DNA of 10,858 nucleotides, taken from positions 1-10,858 of the forward strand of contig JNEM01016646.1 of NCBI GenBank assembly GCA_000697335.1, read 5' to 3'. This document shows, piece by piece, positions 8,837 through 10,858 of this stretch. A program made the position numbers and the translations under genes. The notes under the pieces are model-generated. The model saw only the letters and a list, made by a program, of their open reading frames with translations, searched no databases and had not been told where the DNA came from. The first letter of the stretch is position 1; each line of letters begins with the position of its first letter. This DNA is from Conidiobolus incongruus B7586. Lineage: Eukaryota; Entomophthoromycota; Entomophthoromycetes; Entomophthorales; Conidiobolaceae.

Positions 8837-9660
8837 TTTGTATATCTGTTCATTTTTTATTAACAAATTCACCCTTATTTATAGTCAAATTTTTGGGAAT
8901 AATGTAATAATATTAGAATATTAGCAATTTTATTAACATGATTCAATTTTTAATTAAAATTAGGTAATGTTTGGGATCTTGAATTATTCAAATTTGAATA
9001 AAAAAGAATTTAAAATCTATTACTAATCTAAATTAAATGTGAATTTCTATCTGATCGATCAAAATATACAAATTATAATTTAAATTTGAATCATTTATTT
9101 GATCAATTATAAATTATATTGATAATATAGATATGTTAATTTATTTTAGGAAATACTTGTTTAAAATGAATCTTTTATGAGTTGGTTACAAAGGATATTT
9201 GTTTATTTTATTCCAGTATATCCAAACGAATTCAAACCGTGATTCGATTATTAAATTGGATGTTAAATTGCTATCATTTTCTGAGTTAATATCGCTATTT
9301 AGAAAAATAATATATTATTTTGAATTACGAGTTGAAGTATAATATATATTATCAAATGTTGTGTAATTGCAGGTATTAGTATCCTAGCAAGAGATGATTT
9401 TTCAACCTTGTTAAATGCGTTTTACACTTTAAAATTAATAACATTTTAAATTTGAATTCAAAAAATATTCATCAGAATAATTTATCTGAATTATATATAT
9501 TTGATATTTAATCAATAAATTAATCAACAAATATATATTTACTCTAATTAAAGATTAATATAAAATGAAATTTAAAATAATTGAATCATTGTAAATTAAT
9601 GCAATATAGACATTGTAATGAAGCAGATATAAATTTAAAACAATAATAATTAGATTTTAT
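8837..9660. other. Upstream region of gene C, no gene recognised
   Basis: This is single-copy spacer between gene C and the right repeat arm and contains the presumed promoter of gene C. A patch at about 9170-9430 is visibly less AT-rich, carries several CpG, and includes 53 open codons on the plus strand (9181-9339) lacking an ATG. It ends at TAA 9340-9342, and about 30 bases further on comes a TTGCAG acceptor-like sequence. I recognise no family in it, and it may be a decayed or unrelated short exon. Confidence 0.45.
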
Positions 9661-10858
9661 TATTACTTTGTAATTTAAATAATGGGAATTTTTGCAATTG
9701 AAAAAAAAATAAAAATTTTAATATATAATATGTAAAAATAAATATATAATATAGAATTAATAACTTTTTTTATTTCTAATAACTTTTTGTTATACTATTA
9801 GTAAAGTTTTAACACTTAAAAAATAGTTTTTTTTATTAAAGATTAAAATTTGATATTTTATAAACCAGTTAAATTTTCCTATAGATTTTTCTTTTTTATA
9901 AGCTAGTTTTTTAATTGCTTAAAACAATTATAATTATATCAGTTATAATCTAAAGAATATATTATATATAGCAATTTTTTCTAGTTTTTTTTAATTAAAA
10001 AGTTTTTTATAACTTTAACTTTATGTATTTTATAATTATCATATAAAATAATAAGTTTACTTAAATTATATTAAGAATACTAATTAAATATAGTTTTATT
10101 TAAATAAGTAATATAAAGTTTATTATTAATTAATTTTCTTTTATAAATTAAATCAAAATAGTATATATTATTTGAATTTATTATAACAATTAACACTTAC
10201 TTATTAATATAATATTTAATTGAAAAAATCTATAAAAGGGGTTAATTTAACTTAATTTAATATTTTAATTTATATTTTAGTAAAAGATTCTATAAAAAGA
10301 TTTAAGATTCATTCATTATAATAATTTACTATAAAAGCTTTGGTTTTTGGTTATATTTTAAAAGTTCTATTTAATAATAGCTATTTTAACTTTTTTTAAG
10401 CTTTAGTTTAATTATAAGGTATTTATTTAATATTTTTATGAATTAATTTTAATTTAAACCTTAATATACATAAAATATTTATATAACTAATATTAAAGTA
10501 TCTTAATAATCTTTAACTAAAATAAAAAGGTACTTTTCAATATATTTCTTACTCTATCAATAATTAAAAGAATAAGACTTAAGAAAAGTTTTTTAAATTT
10601 TAATAGGTTTTAAATAATTTTTCTTTTAATTTTAAAATAATTTACTTAGCAATAAATTATTATCTTAAATAATACTTTATAATCAAAAGCTACTTATAAA
10701 TTTTAAATAATATTATAAGTTTTATAGTTGAACTTTATTAATATTCAAATAAAAAACTTTTAATAATTATTATTTAGTTTAAGTATAATTAAATTAAATT
10801 ACTAATTTTTAAAATTATTTTTTATCAAAAAATTATTATATATATATATATATATTTA
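9661..10858 (-). repeat. Dispersed AT-rich repeat, copy 3 (right arm of inverted pair, runs off window)
   Basis: The reverse complement aligns with 3585-4754 over its whole length, with a sharp start at 9661 (TATTACTTTGTAATTTAAAT) equal to the right end of copy 2. By eye identity is roughly three quarters to four fifths in the aligned stretches, with differences mainly C/T and G/A plus small indels. I see no CpG. No coding sequence is readable and the element class is unknown. A TA dinucleotide sits at the boundary in both copies, which would fit an element that targets TA, but in this background that is weak evidence. The outer end lies beyond the window. Confidence 0.85.
10837..10854. repeat. 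(TA)9 microsatellite
   Basis: Nine uninterrupted TA units near the window end, inside or at the edge of repeat copy 3. The corresponding place in copy 2 is AT-rich but not a clean TA run, so the tract probably expanded after insertion. Confidence 0.8.

Noticed and set aside
3585-10858. Centromere-like structure (unique core flanked by inverted repeats, with a tRNA gene outside)
   Set aside because: The core holds three intact spliced genes, and the arms look like ordinary decayed dispersed repeats. The resemblance is only in layout.

Overview
The window is extremely AT-rich eukaryotic nuclear DNA. It holds four convincing genes: one tRNA-Leu(UAA) on the plus strand, and a head-to-tail tandem array of three intron-containing paralogs on the minus strand. 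All three proteins belong to the TXNDC17 / TRP14 family (DUF953-type thioredoxin fold). The eight inferred introns are 49-58 nt with GT-AG ends, mostly GTAAGT at the 5' end, and one has a perfect TACTAAC branch site. The three frames close cleanly with the standard genetic code. Compact introns, a TACTAAC-like branch site and repeats that look mutated by C-to-T/G-to-A change suggest a fungus with AT-rich decayed repeat blocks, but the sequence does not prove this.

Layout from left to right. Positions 1-1535 are very AT-rich DNA, and at least 940-1535 is a diverged copy of a dispersed repeat. Positions 1536-3584 are ordinary AT-rich spacer containing the tRNA gene (1884-1967) with a T-run terminator. 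Positions 3585-4754 are a second repeat copy in the same orientation as the first. Positions 4755-9660 are a single-copy island with the three thioredoxin-like genes at 6667-7168, 7315-7896 and 8217-8836. From 9661 to the window end lies a third repeat copy in inverted orientation, so the gene island is bracketed by inverted repeats whose identical termini face inwards.

The gene nearest the left (gene A) keeps the canonical WCPDC active site and looks like the ordinary reductase. The other two (genes B and C) share WCPDT: the resolving cysteine is replaced by threonine. They also share a third intron and a C-terminal extension with a VTKEQ motif. The simplest history is a duplication that gave A and a B/C ancestor, loss of the resolving cysteine in that ancestor, then a second duplication. 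The array therefore pairs one dithiol protein with two putative monothiol or non-reductase relatives, which is the most interesting biology in the window. The rest is gene-free AT-rich spacer in which I find nothing I can support.
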